From Enterococcus crotali (GTDB taxonomy: Bacteria; Bacillota; Bacilli; Lactobacillales; Enterococcaceae), in contig NZ_AYPQ01000007.1 of the NCBI RefSeq assembly GCF_000633635.1, positions 30,899-94,898 on the forward strand: a DNA stretch of 64,000 nucleotides. The letters are read 5' to 3'. A program made the translations under genes and the position numbers. This document shows positions 62,401-64,000 of the stretch, one piece after another (the stretch's first letter is position 1; every line of letters starts with the position of its first letter). The notes beneath the pieces were generated by a model, which had not been told where the DNA came from, ran no database searches, and saw only the letters and a list, made by a program, of their open reading frames with translations.

Positions 62401-64000
62401 GTAGTTTACAGATCATCAAACAAGACGACACGAAAAAAAGGCTAGCCGGAGCTAAATACATCGTAAAGAACGCTTCAGGTACTCAAGTAGGAAGTGGTCA
62501 AACTAACGCCACTGGTCTCTATACAGTAGCGAATTTACCAACGGGGAAATACACAGTAAGTGAAACAGCAGCCCCAACGGGGCATGTGGCGACACCAGTG
62601 GAAGGAAATAATCGAACGATAGAAGTAGTAAGAAACCAAACAGCGACGCTAACGTTCACGAATAATCGCCAGGGGCGCATAAAGATCAAGAAACTGGATA
62701 AAGAAAGTAAAGCAGTCTTGTCAGGAGCGGAGTATCGCATCAGCGATAGTCAAGGAAAACCAGTCATAGCGAGTATCAAAACAGGAGCGGATGGAACGGT
62801 GACAACAGGCTACTTACCAGCAGGGAAGTACCGAGTCCAAGAAAGTGCCGCTCCGACAAACTATGAATTAGCGACGCCATCAAGCGTTGAAGTAACGGTA
62901 AAAATGGGAGAAACCACGCCAGAAGTCGTGTTTGAAAACCAACGTCAAAAAGGCAGTTTACAGATCATCAAACAAGATGACACGAAAAAAAGGCTAGCCG
63001 GAGCTAAATACATCGTAAAAAACGCTTCAGGTACTCAAGTAGGAAGTGGTAAAACTAACGCCACTGGTCTCTATACAGTAGCGAATTTACCGACCGGAAA
63101 ATACACCGTTCTGGAAACAGCAGCCCCAACGGGGCATGTAGCGACACCAGTGGAAGGAAATAATCGAACGATAGAAGTAGTGAGAAACCAAACAGCGACG
63201 CTAACGTTCACGAATAATCGCCAGGGGCGCATAAAGATCAAGAAACTGGATAAAGAAAGTAAAGCAGTCTTGTCAGGAGCGGAGTATCGCGTCAGCGATA
63301 GTCAAGGCAAACCAGTCATAGCGAGTATCAAAACAGGAGCGGATGGAACGGTGACAACAGGCTACTTGCCAGCAGGGAAATACCGAGTCCAAGAAAGTGC
63401 CGCCCCGACAAACTATGAATTAGCGACGCCGTCAAGCGTTGAAGTAACGGTAAAAATGGGAGAAACCACGCCAGAAGTCGTGTTTGAAAACCAACGCCAA
63501 AAAGGTAGACTCCAAATAATCAAGCAAGATGATACGAAAAAGAGACTAGCTGGGGCCGAATACATCGTAAAAAATGCTTCTGGAACCCAAGTAGGAAGAG
63601 GAGAAACCAACGCCGTTGGCGTCTATACAGTATGGAATTTACCAACGGGGAAATACACGGTAAGTGAAACAACGGCCCCAACGGGGCATGTGGCGACTCC
63701 CGTGGAAGGAAATAATAGATCCATTGATATAGTTAAAGATCAAACAGCGACGCTAACGTTCACGAATAATCGCCAAGGACGCATAAAGATCAAGAAACTA
63801 GATAAAGAAAGTAAAGCAGTCTTGTCAGGAGCGGAGTATCGCGTCAGCGACAGCCAAGGCAAACCAGTCATAGCGAGCATCAAAACAGGAGCGGATGGAA
63901 CGGTGATAACAGGCTACTTGCCAGCAGGGAAGTACCGAGTCCAAGAAAGTGCTGCGCCGACAAACTATGAATTAGCGACGCCATCAAGCGTTGAAGTAAC
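59430..64000 (+). CDS. Giant Cna-B repeat adhesin/matrix protein (3' end beyond window)
   Basis: The frame is open from ATG 59430 to the end of the window (1523 codons). A hydrophobic N-terminal signal (about residues 5-30) is followed by an acidic stretch, a beta-rich head domain (about 80-340) and three isopeptide-type D2/DUF11-like domains (about 345-800; PTIQKKVRNITTGETVYQKS and LKITKTVNKASVVNGEEFVYT). From residue 808 comes a tandem array of double Cna-B modules. Each Cna-B domain keeps the Lys (IIKQD or KIKKLD), Glu (SETAAP or QESAAP) and Asn (TFTNNR or VFENQR) that form self-locking bonds. A sorting signal is expected beyond the window. It lies 49 bases after BsaA-like gene 3. Confidence 0.92.
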   Translation, partial: MKNKWVKVIAVVGFLLGSLGIVLFLKNISNIKAEEQDITINEQIEDSGDEEEPSESIEETDDETEQFTEEEKMFFSELRKRNSVYGQSYAVGGTLRPSGNRVTSGGLGDYNTWIPSDYNLSIKFTPDTKVEGWGGVVATEAPNQKVMQVPKNKQGALGLWYRNIGMYNGERIDIKVTLDSYTLNLGTGSQPFGVLRFFEKEMTQDIFGIYDISETFSFYKSGTSTPINVKGALTFGDIDYAEELVFPNFDTSNWHKAYVHHQNQLGYGMTGNELRFVGGGKDAQKENTPQAFATGIFQGTSVSIKYEDKHRNVVTKWPTGNGGQGYTFILMTTNARPFKTPVIKKQVSDSNETKTTTNTLNSKEESFTYTFETRIPNERKEWWYNSFQITDKLPNGIETNGSVVVRDSVRNENLTSQFTSSIDVNNNLTVKAINTKQANFYDRVLEVTVPVKLNSKIDLNSYPVIDGFAQITNKATIITQTFDNSQRNEVSNTVTTKVPLDSPKPTIQKKVRNITTGETVYQKSAKAKYDDVVEYEIVLKNESTNVNMSSLKDAAFTDKLPAGVTLKSWSINNEAKPNSAWVGNNLTNYNYAPGKNHERNKTYIIKIQAIVGQANDGTVRRNEGSVNGSNLKGTVPMSTADIVVLKPELKITKTVNKASVVNGEEFVYTIAMENVTRDDTLYSSMIIDDKLPAGIVAKAGTTTYSLNGGTSNKVADTLVWNTSRTVLNTKGLPDSTSKSPIISQKKGKLVVSFTAVADASTVGKPSLVNTAIGSGKYDLNKVNLVEKGKLYDSLKATATLSVKQATGSLQIIKQDDTKKRLAGAKYIVKNASGTQVGSGQTNATGLYTVANLPTGKYTVSETAAPTGHVATPVEGNNRTIEVVRNQTATLTFTNNRQGRIKIKKLDKESKAVLSGAEYRVSDSQGKPVIASIKTGADGTVTTGYLPAGKYRVQESAAPTNYELATPSSVEVTVKMGETTPEVVFENQRQKGSLQIIKQDDTKKRLAGAKYIVKNASGTQVGSGQTNATGLYTVANLPTGKYTVSETAAPTGHVATPVEGNNRTIEVVRNQTATLTFTNNRQGRIKIKKLDKESKAVLSGAEYRISDSQGKPVIASIKTGADGTVTTGYLPAGKYRVQESAAPTNYELATPSSVEVTVKMGETTPEVVFENQRQKGSLQIIKQDDTKKRLAGAKYIVKNASGTQVGSGKTNATGLYTVANLPTGKYTVLETAAPTGHVATPVEGNNRTIEVVRNQTATLTFTNNRQGRIKIKKLDKESKAVLSGAEYRVSDSQGKPVIASIKTGADGTVTTGYLPAGKYRVQESAAPTNYELATPSSVEVTVKMGETTPEVVFENQRQKGRLQIIKQDDTKKRLAGAEYIVKNASGTQVGRGETNAVGVYTVWNLPTGKYTVSETTAPTGHVATPVEGNNRSIDIVKDQTATLTFTNNRQGRIKIKKLDKESKAVLSGAEYRVSDSQGKPVIASIKTGADGTVITGYLPAGKYRVQESAAPTNYELATPSSVEV
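61851..64000 (+). repeat. Tandem 552-bp repeats coding Cna-B domain pairs
   Basis: Four units start at 61851, 62403, 62955 and 63507, each exactly 552 bases (184 codons) apart; the last is cut by the window. Each unit codes two different Cna-B domains (SLQIIKQDDTKKRLAGA type, then GRIKIKKLDKESKAVLSGA type). Units 1-3 are nearly identical even at third codon positions. Unit 4 differs more in its first half. This points to recent duplication or gene conversion and to likely length variation between strains. Confidence 0.95.

Noticed and set aside
61265..63610. Minus-strand open frames within the giant Cna-B gene
   Set aside because: They are shadows of the repetitive coding sequence, without ribosome sites, and the plus-strand frame explains the region.
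61851..64000. Regular repeats considered as a CRISPR array
   Set aside because: The unit is 552 bases, in frame, and codes Cna-B domains; there are no short palindromic repeats or unique spacers.
1..64000. tRNA, rRNA, insertion sequence, integrase, prophage or conjugation genes
   Set aside because: I found no cloverleaf with conserved TTCGA arms, no transposase or integrase motifs and no phage structural genes in any frame given or read.

Overview
The window looks like the chromosome of a low-GC Gram-positive coccus, most probably an Enterococcus of the E. faecalis type. The reasons are the murF-cshA-acpS-alr-mazF order, an L-2-hydroxyisocaproate dehydrogenase-like protein, strong AGGAGG ribosome binding sites, OpuC, KimA and Kup transporters, and surface proteins with Cna-B repeats. 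I saw no rRNA, tRNA, insertion sequence, prophage or CRISPR array. Species assignment is inference.

Layout. 1-5.1 kb: wall, RNA and coenzyme housekeeping (end of murF, cshA, acpS, alr, mazF without mazE). 5.4-9.1 kb: envelope genes (membrane protein, long coiled coil, LysM protein, signal peptidase I). 9.3-21.6 kb: Mga-type regulator divergent from an NADH-oxidase-like flavoprotein, a YhgE/Pip membrane protein, a cation diffusion facilitator, a membrane MutS-like ATPase and the potassium importer KimA. 21.8-25.2 kb, minus strand: opuCABCD osmoprotectant ABC transporter. 25.5-31.6 kb: a membrane glycosyltransferase with two exported partners, then a PadR/HAAS-type module. 31.6-32.5 kb: a gene-free stretch with a likely small RNA. 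32.5-37.9 kb: a VOC dioxygenase-like protein, queA, spx and a merR-acetyltransferase-hydrolase operon. 38.1-42 kb: a type II lanthipeptide synthetase, a tiny candidate precursor gene and an XRE/membrane-protein pair. 42.7-49.3 kb: metal and potassium transport (P-type ATPase, kup behind a yybP-ykoY manganese riboswitch, CNNM/CorC protein). 49.4-54.4 kb: hydroxyacid dehydrogenase, queH and metE-metF under a MET-box. 55.1 kb to the end: a SipW-dependent surface or matrix locus with three BsaA/TasA-like proteins, a sortase-anchored protein and a giant Cna-B repeat protein that runs off the window.

The most notable items are: (1) the SipW/BsaA-like/Cna-B locus, which looks like a complete system for building an extracellular fibre or matrix; (2) a minimal lanthipeptide locus whose precursor has one cysteine and no transporter nearby; (3) a manganese riboswitch apparently controlling a potassium transporter; (4) a promoter-to-terminator small RNA; (5) a set of terminators sharing one apical hairpin; (6) four genes (signal peptidase I, opuCD, lanM, metE) each missing exactly one base. 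The last pattern looks more like uncorrected sequencing deletions than four independent inactivations, and it should be settled before any of these genes is called dead.
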